64,000 bases of DNA from Hyphomicrobiales bacterium (lineage in GTDB: Bacteria; Pseudomonadota; Alphaproteobacteria; Rhizobiales; Aestuariivirgaceae): positions 1 through 64,000 of the forward strand of contig JANYLQ010000012.1 of assembly GCA_025363755.1 (NCBI GenBank). Reading direction: 5' to 3'. Made by a program: the position numbers and the translations under genes. Position 1 is the first letter of the stretch. Every line of letters starts with the position of its first letter. The notes under the pieces were generated by a model. It saw nothing but the letters and a program-made list of their open reading frames with translations, did no database searches and was not told where the DNA came from. Shown piece by piece: positions 26,415-36,051 of this stretch.

Positions 26415-27524
26415 TCAAAACACAACAACACTCCGAATAGATTCGCCCTTATGCATTAAATCAAACGCATCATTAATTTTCTCTAGTGGCAAAATATGCG
26501 TGATCATGGGATCAATCTCAATTTTGCCATCCATATACCAATCAACAATCTTGGGAACATCCGTCCGCCCTCGCGCACCGCCAAAAGCTGTACCACGCCA
26601 TGAACGGCCAGTGACCAATTGGAATGGCCGTGTCGAAATTTCTTGGCCTGCACCCGCAACACCAATGATGATCGATTGTCCCCAGCCCTTATGCGCGGCT
26701 TCAAGCGCAATGCGCATGACCTTCACATTGCCGATACATTCAAAAGTGTAATCCGCGCCGCCGCCCGTCAGTTCAACCAAATGCGCCACCATATCGCCGG
26801 AAACCTTCGAGGGATTAACAAAATGCGTCATGCCAAATTTACGGCCCCACGCTTCCTTGTCGTCATTCATATCAACGCCAACAATTTGCCGCGCACCCGC
26901 AAGGCGCAAACCTTGGAGTACATTCAGACCGATGCCGCCTAAGCCAAACACAATCGCTGTTGAACCAATCTCAACTTTGGCCGTGTTAATCACGGCGCCA
27001 ACTCCCGTCGTTACACCGCAACCGATGTAACAAATCTTATCAAAAGGCGCGTCGCTGCGCACCTTGGCCAATGCAATTTCGGGAAGCACGGTATAATTCG
27101 AGAACGTCGAACAACCCATATAGTGATGAATCATCTGACCCTTGTATGAGAACCGAGAAGTGCCATCCGGCATCAAACCCTTGCCTTGTGTGGTACGAAT
27201 CTTTTGACAAAGATTGGTTTTGGGATTGAGGCAATACTCGCACTCGCGGCACTCGGGCGTATAAAGCGGAATGACGTGGTCACCCTTTTTGAGTGACTTA
27301 ACCCCCGGCCCAACATCGACCACCACGCCCGCTCCTTCATGGCCCATGATCGCAGGAAACAGTCCTTCAGGATCAGAACCCGAAATCGTAAACTCATCTG
27401 TGTGGCAAACGCCTGTGGCTTTGATCTCAACCAAAACTTCGCCCTCGCGCGGCCCTTCCAAATCCACTTCAACGACTTCAAGTGGTTTACCAGCTTCAAA
27501 GGCCACAGCAGCACGAGATTTCAT
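26415..27524 (-). CDS. frmA: S-(hydroxymethyl)glutathione dehydrogenase / class III alcohol dehydrogenase
   Basis: This NAD-dependent zinc enzyme oxidises S-hydroxymethylglutathione to S-formylglutathione. The 369-residue length is typical. The catalytic zinc site is in GVCHTDEFT and [12 protein letters not shown], and the structural zinc cysteines are in [15 protein letters not shown]. The Rossmann motif is [17 protein letters not shown] and the C-terminal block [20 protein letters not shown] is characteristic of class III ADH. The start is ATG 27524. It is the first gene of a two-gene formaldehyde-detoxification operon with gfa. Confidence 0.95.
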   Translation of the reverse strand: MKSRAAVAFEAGKPLEVVEVDLEGPREGEVLVEIKATGVCHTDEFTISGSDPEGLFPAIMGHEGAGVVVDVGPGVKSLKKGDHVIPLYTPECRECEYCLNPKTNLCQKIRTTQGKGLMPDGTSRFSYKGQMIHHYMGCSTFSNYTVLPEIALAKVRSDAPFDKICYIGCGVTTGVGAVINTAKVEIGSTAIVFGLGGIGLNVLQGLRLAGARQIVGVDMNDDKEAWGRKFGMTHFVNPSKVSGDMVAHLVELTGGGADYTFECIGNVKVMRIALEAAHKGWGQSIIIGVAGAGQEISTRPFQLVTGRSWRGTAFGGARGRTDVPKIVDWYMDGKIEIDPMITHILPLEKINDAFDLMHKGESIRSVVVF

Positions 27525-27671
27525 TAATATAATACTCCAAATTCAATAGGATAGGTCAAATGTATTAAGTGAACTACGCAAGTGTTCAAAAGTAATATTA
27601 AAAACCTAAAGTGACGGTTGAACAATAATCCTCCCACACTTTATTCATAATTTCAATCTAGCAGCAAGGCC

Positions 27672-28433
27672 ATGACATCAATCTTCGCAATTGCTGCAGC
27701 AACACTCGCCGTGGCGTGTTCCACTGCCTTAGCACAACCCTTATTGGAACCCGAGTTACGACTAAGTATTTTTCCAAATGCGGTTCCGCGTGTTGCACTG
27801 ACCTTTGATGCTTGCAGCGGCAAGACCGACGAGCGCATTTTGCAAACTCTTATCAGCAACAAAATTAGCGCAACGATTTTCGTCACCGCGCGCTGGATCA
27901 GGCGTAATCCGCAAGCCATCGCCGAGATCAAAGCCAACGCTGATTTGTTCGAAATCGAAAACCATGGTGCCAAACATCTTCCAATTGTCGACTTCCCAAT
28001 CAAAGTTTTTGGATTGCAAGCAGCCGGTTCGCCCGAAGCCGTTCGTACCGAAATTGATGGCGGCGCAAAAGCCATTGAAACAGCGTTCGGAAGCAAACCC
28101 AAATGGTTTCGTGGCGCAACGGGTCTCTATTCGGCGTCAGCTGAAAAAACCATCGCCGAAATGGATTACAAACTTGCCGGATATTCTGTTCATGGAGATG
28201 GCGGTGCCAGCTTCTCGAGCAATAAAACAGCAAGCACCTTTAGCGCCGCCAAAGATGGCGACGTGATCATCGCCCACATCAATCAACCATCAAAGCCCGC
28301 GGGTGCAGGCGTTGTCGAAGGCATTCTCAAATTAAAAGCTGATGGATTTGTGTTTGTAAAATTACAGGATGGATTTGAGCAGCCCTCGCCTCAAATCAAT
28401 ATCTGCAATCGTTGTGCAGATAGCGCGCACTAA
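27672..28433 (+). CDS. Polysaccharide deacetylase family protein, secreted
   Basis: This 253-residue protein begins with a Sec signal peptide (MTSIFAIAAATLAVACSTA, ending ALA). A NodB-homology carbohydrate-esterase-4 domain follows. Visible motifs are the catalytic Asp in ALTFDACSG, the His-x3-His metal site in ENHGAKH, FRGATG and a C-terminal VIIAHINQP. Likely activity is removal of N-acetyl groups from a cell-envelope glycan in the periplasm. The exact polymer is unknown. Its 3' end overlaps the convergent SH3-domain gene by 38 bp. Confidence 0.85.
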   Translation: MTSIFAIAAATLAVACSTALAQPLLEPELRLSIFPNAVPRVALTFDACSGKTDERILQTLISNKISATIFVTARWIRRNPQAIAEIKANADLFEIENHGAKHLPIVDFPIKVFGLQAAGSPEAVRTEIDGGAKAIETAFGSKPKWFRGATGLYSASAEKTIAEMDYKLAGYSVHGDGGASFSSNKTASTFSAAKDGDVIIAHINQPSKPAGAGVVEGILKLKADGFVFVKLQDGFEQPSPQINICNRCADSAH

Positions 28434-28710
28434 CCCAACCTTCATTTCTAGCATCCGTCGTTGAAGCAACCTTGTACCAATTGCCACGACGATCAAAAAC
28501 TTCCACGGTATCGCCGTTGAACAATTCGCCGACCTGAGAAGCAGCACGCTTAGGCCCAGCACGAACCGCCAGAAAGCCTGAGCCAGTGCGCGGATTATAA
28601 CGGCCTGAAAGACCATACACCGCGCCCTCGCAATATTGGGCAAAGGCAGCGCTGGAATTGAAAACGCCCAGAATGGCCACAGCAGAAAATAGAATGAACA
28701 TTTTGCGCAT
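28396..28710 (-). CDS. SH3b-domain secreted protein
   Basis: This 104-residue protein has a signal peptide (MRKMFILFSAVAILGVFNSS, cleavage near AFA) and a single bacterial SH3 domain (about 45-100). The typical SH3b pattern is present: LAVRAGPKRAASQVGELFNG, then DRRGNWYKV and GWVSARYL. Such small proteins usually bind cell-wall peptides or act as accessory envelope proteins. Two cysteines (after the signal, and in NDCRY) could form a disulfide. It overlaps the convergent deacetylase gene by 38 bp. Confidence 0.8.
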   Translation of the reverse strand: MRKMFILFSAVAILGVFNSSAAFAQYCEGAVYGLSGRYNPRTGSGFLAVRAGPKRAASQVGELFNGDTVEVFDRRGNWYKVASTTDARNEGWVSARYLHNDCRY

Positions 28711-28788
28711 AATTTGAAATCCTCAAAATATGCCCCCAACGTATTATGCTGAAAATGAGCCCCTTTGTCAGCAGGTTTTTGAACTGGC

Positions 28789-29880
28789 CTACAGCCCGCC
28801 TACTTGCCCACGGTGCCGTAAAAACTGATCGGCCAACACACATGCCATCATCGCCTCACCCACCGGAACTGCGCGAATACCGACACATGGATCATGCCGA
28901 CCTTTAGTGACGATATCTGCATCTGCACCTTGCGCTGTGATCGTTTTGCGCGATGTCAAAATTGATGAGGTCGGCTTCACAGCAAAGCGCACTACTACAT
29001 CTTGCCCCGTCGATATGCCGCCCAAAATGCCACCCGCATGATTTGACATGAATTCAGGTTTGCCATGGCGCATGCGGATTTCGTCGGCATTGTCTTCACC
29101 TTGCAAAGCAGCCGAAGCAAAGCCAGCACCAATTTCAACACCCTTCACGGCATTGATGCTCATCATTGCCGAAGCCAATTCAGAATCGAGTTTTGCATAT
29201 AACGGCGCACCCCAACCAGCGGGAACACCCGATGCCGTTACTTCAATGATTGCCCCAATCGATGAACCGGATTTGCGAATACCATCAAGATAGGCTTCCC
29301 AGTGTTTTGCAGCCTTCGCATCTGGGCAAAAGAATGGATTGCGCTCAACTTCGGCCCAATCCCAATTTTTATTATCAATCTTTTGGTCACCCATCTGAAT
29401 TATGCAGCCACGAATCGTAACACCCGGGATAATTTTGCGTGCCACCGCACCAGCCGCCACACGCGATGCTGTTTCACGTGCCGATGAGCGCCCGCCCCCG
29501 CGATAATCACGAATGCCATATTTGGCTTGATAAGTCAGATCAGCATGACCAGGGCGGAATGTATCACGAATTTCGGAATAATCTTTCGAACGCTGATCGG
29601 TATTTTCAATTTGCAACATAATGGGTGCACCCGTGGTGCGCGGTCCATTCGTGCGCTCATCTTCAAAAACGCCAGAAAGTATTTTCACCAGATCAGCTTC
29701 TTGCCGCTGCGTTGTAAACCGCGATGTGCCGGGTTTGCGCTTGTCGAGAAATCCCTGAATATCGTCCGGTGTCAACGCGATGTCGGGCGGGCACCCATCC
29801 ACCACGCAGCCAATCGCTGGCCCATGGCTTTCGCCAAAAGTTGTAACCCGGAAGAGATGGCCGAATGTGTTGTGTGACAT
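28789..29880 (-). CDS. aroC: Chorismate synthase
   Basis: AroC performs the last common step of the shikimate pathway, converting EPSP to chorismate with reduced FMN as cofactor. The 363-residue length is standard. Signature segments are [14 protein letters not shown] near the N-terminus, [19 protein letters not shown] in the middle and [18 protein letters not shown] near the C-terminus. It follows the histidine phosphatase and fabI on the same strand with short gaps (10 bp), forming a housekeeping operon fabI, phosphatase, aroC. Confidence 0.97.
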   Translation of the reverse strand: MSHNTFGHLFRVTTFGESHGPAIGCVVDGCPPDIALTPDDIQGFLDKRKPGTSRFTTQRQEADLVKILSGVFEDERTNGPRTTGAPIMLQIENTDQRSKDYSEIRDTFRPGHADLTYQAKYGIRDYRGGGRSSARETASRVAAGAVARKIIPGVTIRGCIIQMGDQKIDNKNWDWAEVERNPFFCPDAKAAKHWEAYLDGIRKSGSSIGAIIEVTASGVPAGWGAPLYAKLDSELASAMMSINAVKGVEIGAGFASAALQGEDNADEIRMRHGKPEFMSNHAGGILGGISTGQDVVVRFAVKPTSSILTSRKTITAQGADADIVTKGRHDPCVGIRAVPVGEAMMACVLADQFLRHRGQVGGL

Positions 29881-29890
29881 GAGCTTCTAA

Positions 29891-30502
29891 TTAAGCCGCA
29901 TTGTGATTTGCGTCAAACCAATCAATCTGGCCATTCTGCAACCGGCAATAACAACCTTGCGGCGTTCTCAAACCGACTATGTCCGCAGGCTTCATTCCCA
30001 CCACATAGCCCATCAAACAACGCCCGACTGCACCATGAGCAACGACTAGCACTGGCGAGGTCAAAGTTGACAACCAATCATCTACACGCGCCACGCCGTC
30101 TTCGTAACTTTCGCCACCCTCAGGCCGCCAGAAATATTTTCCCTCAGCATCAGCAGGATAAACGGGCGAGTCTTTCAACTCCCAAAACGGTTTGCCCTCC
30201 CAAATACCGAAGCCTAGCTCACGAACGCGGGGCTCAGTTTTAACACTGTCCATGGAAACACCAAGTGCAGTGGTGATATAGCCCATGGTTTGTTGCGCAC
30301 GCCTTTGTGGTGAACACACATATTGAAAGCCAACCAGTTCTTGGCGCTTTTCCGACAACGCCCGTGCCACATCCTGCGCCTGCTGCTCGCCATGCGCATT
30401 CAAATCAGTTTCAATGGAACCTTGCACCAAACCCATGCGGTTCCAATCGGTCTCGCCGTGACGAATAAAATAAATAACCGGCAGATTTTTATTCAGGGGC
30501 AT
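29891..30502 (-). CDS. Histidine phosphatase (phosphoglycerate-mutase-like) family protein
   Basis: This 203-residue phosphatase of the branch-1 histidine phosphatase superfamily has the phospho-accepting RHGE motif in FIRHGETDWN (near residue 14). The second catalytic His is in VLVVAHGAVGRCLMG. I use the ATG at 30502. A TTG two codons upstream is possible. The gene overlaps the fabI 3' end by 14 bp, so it is translationally coupled. Small-molecule phosphomonoester cleavage is likely; the substrate is unknown. Confidence 0.88.
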   Translation of the reverse strand: MPLNKNLPVIYFIRHGETDWNRMGLVQGSIETDLNAHGEQQAQDVARALSEKRQELVGFQYVCSPQRRAQQTMGYITTALGVSMDSVKTEPRVRELGFGIWEGKPFWELKDSPVYPADAEGKYFWRPEGGESYEDGVARVDDWLSTLTSPVLVVAHGAVGRCLMGYVVGMKPADIVGLRTPQGCYCRLQNGQIDWFDANHNAA

Positions 30503-31313
30503 TATCAACTGACATATCAGGCGCGTCTGGGTTCTTCATGCCAACCACATGATATCCGGAATCGACATGATGAATTTCGCCTGTCACACCGCGCGACAAA
30601 TCTGACAGGAAATACATGCCAGCATCACCCACTTCTTCGGTCGTCACAGTGCGGCGCAGCGGCGAATTATATTCATTCCATTTCAGGATGTAACGGAAGT
30701 CGCTGATACCCGAAGCTGCAAGCGTTTTAATTGGCCCAGCAGAAATCGCGTTCACCCGAATATTCTTAACGCCCAAATCAGCTGCCATATAGCGCACTGA
30801 TGCTTCTAGCCCGGCCTTAGCCACACCCATCACATTGTAATGCGGCATCCATTTTTCGGCGCCATAATAAGTCAGCGTTAAAAGCGAACCACCATTGGGC
30901 ATCATCTTTTCCGCACGCTGAGCAACTGCCGTGAAACTATAAACACTGATGAACATTGTGTTGGTGAAATTGGCTGCCGACGTATCAACATAGCGCCCAC
31001 TCAGTTCATTCTTGTCGGAAAAACCAATGGCGTGAACCACAAAATCCAGCGAACCCCATTTTTCCTTGATCGCGTCAAACGTGGCATCAATTGACGCCAT
31101 ATCGCTCACATCGCACGGCAAAACCAAAGGCGAATTCACTTCAGCAGCCAAAGGCTCAACCCGCTTTTTCAATGCATCGCCTTGATAAGTGAAAGCCAAC
31201 TCAGCGCCATGTTGAGCGCAAGATTTTGCAATGCCCCAGGCAATCGACCGATTATTGGCAACCCCCATAATCAGGCCGCGTTTGCCAGCCATTATGCCCT
31301 TGTTTTCGCTCAT
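30489..31313 (-). CDS. fabI: Enoyl-[acyl-carrier-protein] reductase (NADH), FabI
   Basis: FabI performs the final reduction in each round of type II fatty acid synthesis. The 274 residues include the cofactor-binding GVANNRSIAWGIAKS, the DFVVHAIGF strand, the Y-x6-K active site in YNVMGVAK and the substrate loop NAISAGPIKTLAASG. The C-terminal YFLSDLSRGVTGEIHHVDSG is diagnostic of FabI among SDR proteins. It is first in the operon with the histidine phosphatase and aroC. Confidence 0.96.
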   Translation of the reverse strand: MSENKGIMAGKRGLIMGVANNRSIAWGIAKSCAQHGAELAFTYQGDALKKRVEPLAAEVNSPLVLPCDVSDMASIDATFDAIKEKWGSLDFVVHAIGFSDKNELSGRYVDTSAANFTNTMFISVYSFTAVAQRAEKMMPNGGSLLTLTYYGAEKWMPHYNVMGVAKAGLEASVRYMAADLGVKNIRVNAISAGPIKTLAASGISDFRYILKWNEYNSPLRRTVTTEEVGDAGMYFLSDLSRGVTGEIHHVDSGYHVVGMKNPDAPDMSVDNAPE

Positions 31314-31403
31314 TTTTAATTAGCACCCAAAATAAAGACAGAATCTGCCCAAGCCCTCGTTGGCTAATGGCACAGTTAATCTTTGAAATAAAGGGAAGCC
31401 CAA

Positions 31404-31445
31404 TTGACAAATTGTTACCGATTATGTATTTAACTTATTAGTTAA
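31404..31445 (+). promoter_or_regulatory. Promoter and candidate ArsR-type operator
   Basis: TTGACA (31404-31409) and TATTTA (31427-31432) are spaced 17 bp apart upstream of the ArsR-type gene. The inverted repeat TTAACTTATTAGTTAA (31430-31445) overlaps the -10 element, a position suited to repression by the downstream regulator. Confidence 0.5.
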
Positions 31446-31464
31446 TTAAATGATTGATTAAATA

Positions 31465-31785
31465 ATGCTTGACTCTCTGAGCCTCAAACTTCAGGCACTG
31501 TCTGACCCAACGCGCCGCGCCATTTTAGCGAAGCTTAAGTCTGGCAAAGCTACAGTCAATGAGCTGGCAGAACCGTTCGCCATCACCCTGCCTGCAATTT
31601 CAAAACACATCAAAGTGCTAGAAAACGCAGGCCTCATCATCCGCAGCCGAAATGCCCAGCAGCGCCCCTGCAAACTTTCGACCGGCGGCCTGAAAGAGGT
31701 TGATGACTGGATGAACAATTATCGTGAGATGTGGGAACAACGGCTCGATCGTCTCGAGAACTACATAGAAAAAATCAAGGAGTGA
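31465..31785 (+). CDS. ArsR-family transcriptional regulator
   Basis: This 106-residue winged-helix repressor contains LQALSDPTRRAILAKLKSG and a recognition helix in ITLPAISKHIKVLENAGLI. No Cys-Val-Cys metal-binding motif is present, so it belongs to the metal-independent group commonly paired with SRPBCC (AHSA1) genes. It is 5 bp upstream of such a gene and leads an operon that probably continues through the DHFR-like gene. An inverted repeat over its -10 suggests autoregulation. Confidence 0.9.
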   Translation: MLDSLSLKLQALSDPTRRAILAKLKSGKATVNELAEPFAITLPAISKHIKVLENAGLIIRSRNAQQRPCKLSTGGLKEVDDWMNNYREMWEQRLDRLENYIEKIKE

Positions 31786-31790
31786 AAATC

Positions 31791-32756
31791 ATGCCCAATC
31801 TTGCTTATTCTATTCTGCCAAAAGACAAACCGCAAATTATCACCACGCGCGTGATTGCGGCGCCACGTGAACTTGTTTGGAAAGTTTTGACCGCCCCAGA
31901 GCATCTGAAACATTTCTGGGGGCCAGACGGCTTCACCAACACATTTACCAAATATGATTTGCGCGTCGGCGGTGAAGCGCTGTTCACCATGCACGGCCCA
32001 GATGGCAAAGATTGGCCTAATCGCTTCAGGTTCCTCACCATTGATCCGCCCAATCTCTTGGTGTGGAGTCATGATGACGGCAAAAATGATGGTCATCGCT
32101 TCAAGGGTGAACTTGAGCTTTTTGAAGAAGGCAACAAAACCCGCATTGAACTTCGCTTGAATGAAGCAAGCATCGCCGCGCGTGATGCCATCGGAAAATA
32201 TGCCATTGCAGGCGGCATTCAAAACATCGAGCGCCTTGCAGCGTATGTAGCGCCAATGGCAGACCCTTTGAACAAATTCGAAATCGAACGTGTTTTCCCA
32301 GTTTCACAAAAACACCTTTTTGAAGTATGCAGTCAAGTTGAACATCTCAAACATTGGATGTCTCCTGCGGGCATGACGGTCATCAAAGCCGAACAAGATC
32401 TAAAGCCCGGCGGGCACTATCATTATGGCCTTGCAACGACTGACGGCCATGAAATGTGGGGCATGGTCAACTACAAGGAAATCACGCCGCATTCGCGCTT
32501 GGTCTATGCGCAAAATTTCTCGGACAAAGACGGCGGTGTCACCGCCCATCCAATGGCACCCAACTGGCCAATGGAAATGATAACGATATTTGACTTCATT
32601 GCAGAAAGTGCAAGCCAGACTCGGTTGAAAATCACCTGGATCAACGCCCGCATTTCTGACGAAGAAGCCAAGACCTTTGCTGACGCCCATGCTGGAATGA
32701 CCGGTGGCTGGACGGGCTCACTGGATAAACTGCAAGAATACCTGAAACAGAATTAG
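31791..32756 (+). CDS. Tandem SRPBCC (AHSA1-like) domain protein
   Basis: The 321-residue product consists of two START/Bet v1-like (SRPBCC, AHSA1 subgroup) domains, at about 15-150 and 160-320. Each shows the family pattern: a first strand, then 'LVWKVLTAPEHLKHFWGPDG' in the first copy and 'HLFEVCSQVEHLKHWMSPAG' in the second. I start it at ATG 31791, preceded by AAGGAG with good spacing. A start at 31731 would overlap the regulator gene. The domains bind hydrophobic ligands. The tandem arrangement and ArsR partner are typical, but the ligand is unknown. Confidence 0.88.
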   Translation: MPNLAYSILPKDKPQIITTRVIAAPRELVWKVLTAPEHLKHFWGPDGFTNTFTKYDLRVGGEALFTMHGPDGKDWPNRFRFLTIDPPNLLVWSHDDGKNDGHRFKGELELFEEGNKTRIELRLNEASIAARDAIGKYAIAGGIQNIERLAAYVAPMADPLNKFEIERVFPVSQKHLFEVCSQVEHLKHWMSPAGMTVIKAEQDLKPGGHYHYGLATTDGHEMWGMVNYKEITPHSRLVYAQNFSDKDGGVTAHPMAPNWPMEMITIFDFIAESASQTRLKITWINARISDEEAKTFADAHAGMTGGWTGSLDKLQEYLKQN

Positions 32757-32764
32757 GATTTGAA

Positions 32765-33409
32765 ATGAGCAAGTTACGCGTTGAGAGTTTCATGATTTCT
32801 GTGGATGGATTTGGATCTGCACCTGATCAGAGCATGGAGAACCCCTTCGGGGTGGGCGGAGGGGTGCTGACGGGGTGGTTCCGCAAGACTAAAACCTTTC
32901 AAACCATGGTAGGAGGCAAGGGTGGCAGCACCGGCGTTGACGACAGCTTTGCCGCGCGTGGCTTTAGAAACATCGGGGCCAACATCATGGGACGCAACAT
33001 GTTTGGCCCACAGCGCGGCCCTTGGGCCGATGAAGAATGGAAAGGCTGGTGGGGGCCTAACCCGCCCTATCACTCACCTGTGTTTGTGATAACCCACAAT
33101 CGGCGCCCCACCTTGCCGATGGAAGGTGGAACTGTGTTCGAATTTGTCAGCGGCAATCCGCATGATATTCTAGCGCGCGCCAAAGCGGCAGCAAACGGCA
33201 AAGACATCAGGCTCAATGGCGGCGTGCAAACAGTTCGGACTTTTCTTAAAGCTGGCTTGGTGGATTACCTGCATGTAGTGATTGCCCCAGTTACGCTGGC
33301 GGCAGGTGAAAACCTATTGCAAGGCATTGATTTGGCAGAGCACGGGCTTTTTTCCAAAACGGTTGTGCCCGGTGAAGGGGCCATGCATCTGGTTTTTGAA
33401 AAGCGATAG
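32765..33409 (+). CDS. Dihydrofolate reductase family (RibD C-terminal-like) protein
   Basis: This 214-residue protein has the DHFR/RibD-C fold. It shows an N-terminal strand with MISVDGFGSAPDQSMENP, the GRNMFGPQRGPW motif, a PVFVITHN segment and a C-terminal VDYLHVVIAPVTLAAGENLL. These proteins are NADPH-dependent reductases of unknown specificity, often linked to SRPBCC genes as here (8 bp gap). It is not the housekeeping folA by sequence pattern. Confidence 0.85.
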   Translation: MSKLRVESFMISVDGFGSAPDQSMENPFGVGGGVLTGWFRKTKTFQTMVGGKGGSTGVDDSFAARGFRNIGANIMGRNMFGPQRGPWADEEWKGWWGPNPPYHSPVFVITHNRRPTLPMEGGTVFEFVSGNPHDILARAKAAANGKDIRLNGGVQTVRTFLKAGLVDYLHVVIAPVTLAAGENLLQGIDLAEHGLFSKTVVPGEGAMHLVFEKR

Positions 33410-33486
33410 ACGCAACTGCGCTTCTTGCTGGACGAGCCCATCAGATGGGCATACAAAACAAACTGACAAAACCTTAGGAGTCCAGA

Positions 33487-34011
33487 ATGCTGACAGCGCT
33501 TATTATCTTAGCCATCTTGATCATCGCATTGTTGGCCATTGCAGCGTCCCGGCCAAACACGTTCAGCTTGTCACGCAGCGCGGATATCAATGCCCCACCA
33601 GAAAAAATATTCTCGCATCTCAATGATTTTAAAAACTGGGGCGCTTGGTCACCGTGGGAGAAAATGGATTCGGATATGAAGCGCAATTTTTCAGGTTTAG
33701 CTTCTGGCAAAGGTGCTCTTTATTCGTGGGTAGGCAATAAAAAAGTTGGTGAAGGAAATATGGAAATCACCCGCTCGGTTCCATCTTCAAACATTGAACT
33801 CAATCTCAATTTTCTAAAACCATTCAAGGCGAGCAACGTGACAGAATTCAAAATTACGCCAAACGGCAATATGACCAATGTGCATTGGGAAATGCGTGGG
33901 CCTCTGAACCTGATGATGAAGGTCATGCACATGTTCATGAATATGGACTCTATGGTCGGCAAAGATTTTGAAGCAGGGCTGGCTAATCTAAAATCGATTG
34001 TGGAGCGTTAA
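33487..34011 (+). CDS. SRPBCC family protein with N-terminal membrane segment
   Basis: This 174-residue protein has an N-terminal hydrophobic helix (LTALIILAILIIALLAIAA) that probably anchors it in the membrane. An SRPBCC/polyketide-cyclase-like domain follows, starting RSADINAPPEKIFSHLNDFKNW. It is the third ligand-binding SRPBCC unit within 2.5 kb. It is preceded by a 77-bp gap after the DHFR-like gene and lies 9 bp before pdxH, so it may be co-transcribed with both. The ligand is unknown. Confidence 0.82.
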   Translation: MLTALIILAILIIALLAIAASRPNTFSLSRSADINAPPEKIFSHLNDFKNWGAWSPWEKMDSDMKRNFSGLASGKGALYSWVGNKKVGEGNMEITRSVPSSNIELNLNFLKPFKASNVTEFKITPNGNMTNVHWEMRGPLNLMMKVMHMFMNMDSMVGKDFEAGLANLKSIVER

Positions 34012-34020
34012 AGCTTCACC

Positions 34021-34653
34021 ATGGCATTTAAAGATATGAGCATCCTCACCGCATCCGCAGGCTTTGCCGAGCGCGACGATCCTTTCAATCTGTTCGCAGA
34101 ATGGTTGAAAGAAGCCGAAGCTAAAGAGATCAATGATCCCAACGCCATGTCCTTGGCCACAGTCGATGAAGAAGGCCTGCCCAATGTGCGCATGGTTTTG
34201 CTTAAGGGCTTTGACGATCGTGGTTTTGTGTTTTACACAAATTTTGAAAGTCAAAAGGGCCAGGAAGTGCAGAGTGCCATGAAGGCTGCAATAAACTTCC
34301 ATTGGAAATCCCTGCGCCGCCAAGTGCGCGTGCGTGGGCTTGTTGAAAAAGTAACCGATGCAGAGGCTGATGAATATTTCAAATCCCGTCCACGAGACAG
34401 CAGGATCGGCGCGTGGGCTTCGCAACAATCGCGCCCGCTTGAAGGCCCGTTTGCCTTAACAGCAGCTGTGGCCACATATGCTGCAAAATACGCTATCGGA
34501 GATGTGCCCCGCCCACCCCATTGGAGCGGCTTTCGCATTTTGCCATTAAGCATTGAATTCTGGCACGACCGCCCGTTTCGCTTGCATGACCGCGTGGTTT
34601 TCCGCCGCGCCAATCAAAGCTCGCCATGGACAAAGGCGAAGCTTTACCCTTAA
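34021..34653 (+). CDS. pdxH: Pyridoxamine 5'-phosphate oxidase
   Basis: PdxH is an FMN enzyme that oxidises pyridoxamine/pyridoxine 5'-phosphate to PLP. The 210 residues contain [22 protein letters not shown] (FMN binding), [24 protein letters not shown] and the C-terminal [18 protein letters not shown] signature. The whole family length is present. It lies 9 bp after the membrane SRPBCC gene. Confidence 0.96.
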   Translation: MAFKDMSILTASAGFAERDDPFNLFAEWLKEAEAKEINDPNAMSLATVDEEGLPNVRMVLLKGFDDRGFVFYTNFESQKGQEVQSAMKAAINFHWKSLRRQVRVRGLVEKVTDAEADEYFKSRPRDSRIGAWASQQSRPLEGPFALTAAVATYAAKYAIGDVPRPPHWSGFRILPLSIEFWHDRPFRLHDRVVFRRANQSSPWTKAKLYP

Positions 34654-34670
34654 GTCATAACGTCTTCGCC

Positions 34671-34813
34671 CGCGACAGCGGGAGAAGAAAGGGGCCCGTC
34701 CGACGTAGCGTAGCGAAGACGGATGGGATAGATGAGGGCCACTTTGCAGCACGCACTGCCCCTCACCTATCCCATTGCGTGGCAATGGGCCCCTTTCCTC
34801 TCCCGCTTTGCGG
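34671..34813. repeat. Long imperfect palindromic intergenic repeat
   Basis: CGCGACAGCGGGAGAAGAAAGGGGCC (from 34671) is mirrored imperfectly by GGGCCCCTTTCCTCTCCCGCTTTGCGG (to 34813). An inner GATGGGATAGATGAGGG pairs with CCCCTCACCTATCCCAT. It fills the gap between pdxH and the transsulfuration enzyme gene, and could form a long cruciform or RNA hairpin. It has no ORF. Confidence 0.7.
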
Positions 34814-34845
34814 TAGAGGACGTTGCAACCAATTTGAGAACATAA

Positions 34846-35988
34846 ATGTCCAACCGCACTCTCCGCGCCGAAACTATCGCAGCCCACGCCCTTCGTGCAA
34901 TCGACGCCGCTACGGGCGCTGTCGTTCCCCCGATTTATCTCTCCACGACTTACGCCCGCGACGAAAACTATGCGCCGCTTCTGAAAGAAAATTACGTTCG
35001 CTCCGGCAGCCCCAATGTGTGGCAAGCTGAAGACACCATAACTGCGCTCGAAAAAGGCGCAGCCTCGCTTCTGTTCGTCTCCGGCATGTCGGCCATCAGC
35101 ATCTTGCTTGAAACCGTCCCTATGGGCGGCCACGTCGCCGCTCAACAATCGATGTATTACGGCACGCGCAATTGGCTTGAACGCCTAGCCGAAAAAGGCC
35201 GCATTACACTCACCCTTTTTGATGCCGGTGACAGGTCAGCACTTGCAAATGCGCTGCGCCCCAACACCGATCTCGTTTGGATTGAAACCCCGTCTAACCC
35301 CATGTGGGATGTGATCGATATTGAAGCCGCAGCCAAGGCCGTGCATAAAGTGGGCGCAATCCTCGCCATTGATGCAACAGGCACAGCCGCCGTCACGACA
35401 CAGCCACTCACCTTGGGTGCAGATATCGTGTTCCACTCCGTCACCAAATATCTCAACGGGCACTCTGACGTTTTGGGTGGCGTGCTCGTAACGCGTGAAG
35501 TCAATGCGCGCTGGGCCGAGATTGCTTCAATACGCAATAAAACCTCATCACCGCTGCCACCTTTCGAATGCTTTCTGCTCATGCGCGGCATGCGCACGCT
35601 TCATATACGCTATGCTCAAGCCTCAGCCAATGCGCTGGCCATCGCACGCCATTTCTCCAACCATCCAAAAGTTGAAAAGGCCTTATATCCCGGCCTCGGC
35701 TCGCACCCCAGTCACGACATTGCAAAACGCCAGATGACCAATGGCTATGGCGGCATGATGTCTCTTTTGCTGAAAGCCAATTTCGCAGCATCGCAAAAAT
35801 TCTGCACCAGACTGGAAGTGATCACCCCTGCCACGTCGTTAGGTGGCGTAGAATCCTTAGCCGAACACCGCAAGACTGTTGAAGGCCAGGCAAGCCCCAC
35901 GCCCGATAATCTGGTGCGCTTCTCAATCGGCATTGAAAATGTAAATGATCTTGTCAGTGATATCGAACAAGCCCTAAACGGCTTATGA
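34846..35988 (+). CDS. Transsulfuration-family PLP enzyme (cystathionine beta-lyase/gamma-synthase type)
   Basis: This 380-residue Cys/Met-metabolism PLP enzyme has the Schiff-base lysine K201 in FHSVTKYLNGHSD. Also visible are VSGMSAIS, the MYYGTRNWL block, WIETPSNPMWDV and the C-terminal SLGGVESLAEHRKT (beta-lyase-like). The family covers cystathionine beta-lyase, gamma-synthase and related lyases, and metC is the best guess in this group. It is transcribed toward phoR but separated by 63 bp. Confidence 0.85.
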   Translation: MSNRTLRAETIAAHALRAIDAATGAVVPPIYLSTTYARDENYAPLLKENYVRSGSPNVWQAEDTITALEKGAASLLFVSGMSAISILLETVPMGGHVAAQQSMYYGTRNWLERLAEKGRITLTLFDAGDRSALANALRPNTDLVWIETPSNPMWDVIDIEAAAKAVHKVGAILAIDATGTAAVTTQPLTLGADIVFHSVTKYLNGHSDVLGGVLVTREVNARWAEIASIRNKTSSPLPPFECFLLMRGMRTLHIRYAQASANALAIARHFSNHPKVEKALYPGLGSHPSHDIAKRQMTNGYGGMMSLLLKANFAASQKFCTRLEVITPATSLGGVESLAEHRKTVEGQASPTPDNLVRFSIGIENVNDLVSDIEQALNGL

Positions 35989-36051
35989 AGATGCAAGACT
36001 TTCAACTTCACAGTATTGATCTAATTCATCGCTATCAGCTGAGGCGTGAAC

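Noticed and set aside
34021-34653. Antisense frames over pdxH and the adjoining repeat as a separate gene
   Set aside because: The region is fully explained by pdxH and the palindromic repeat; the antisense translation shows no family pattern.
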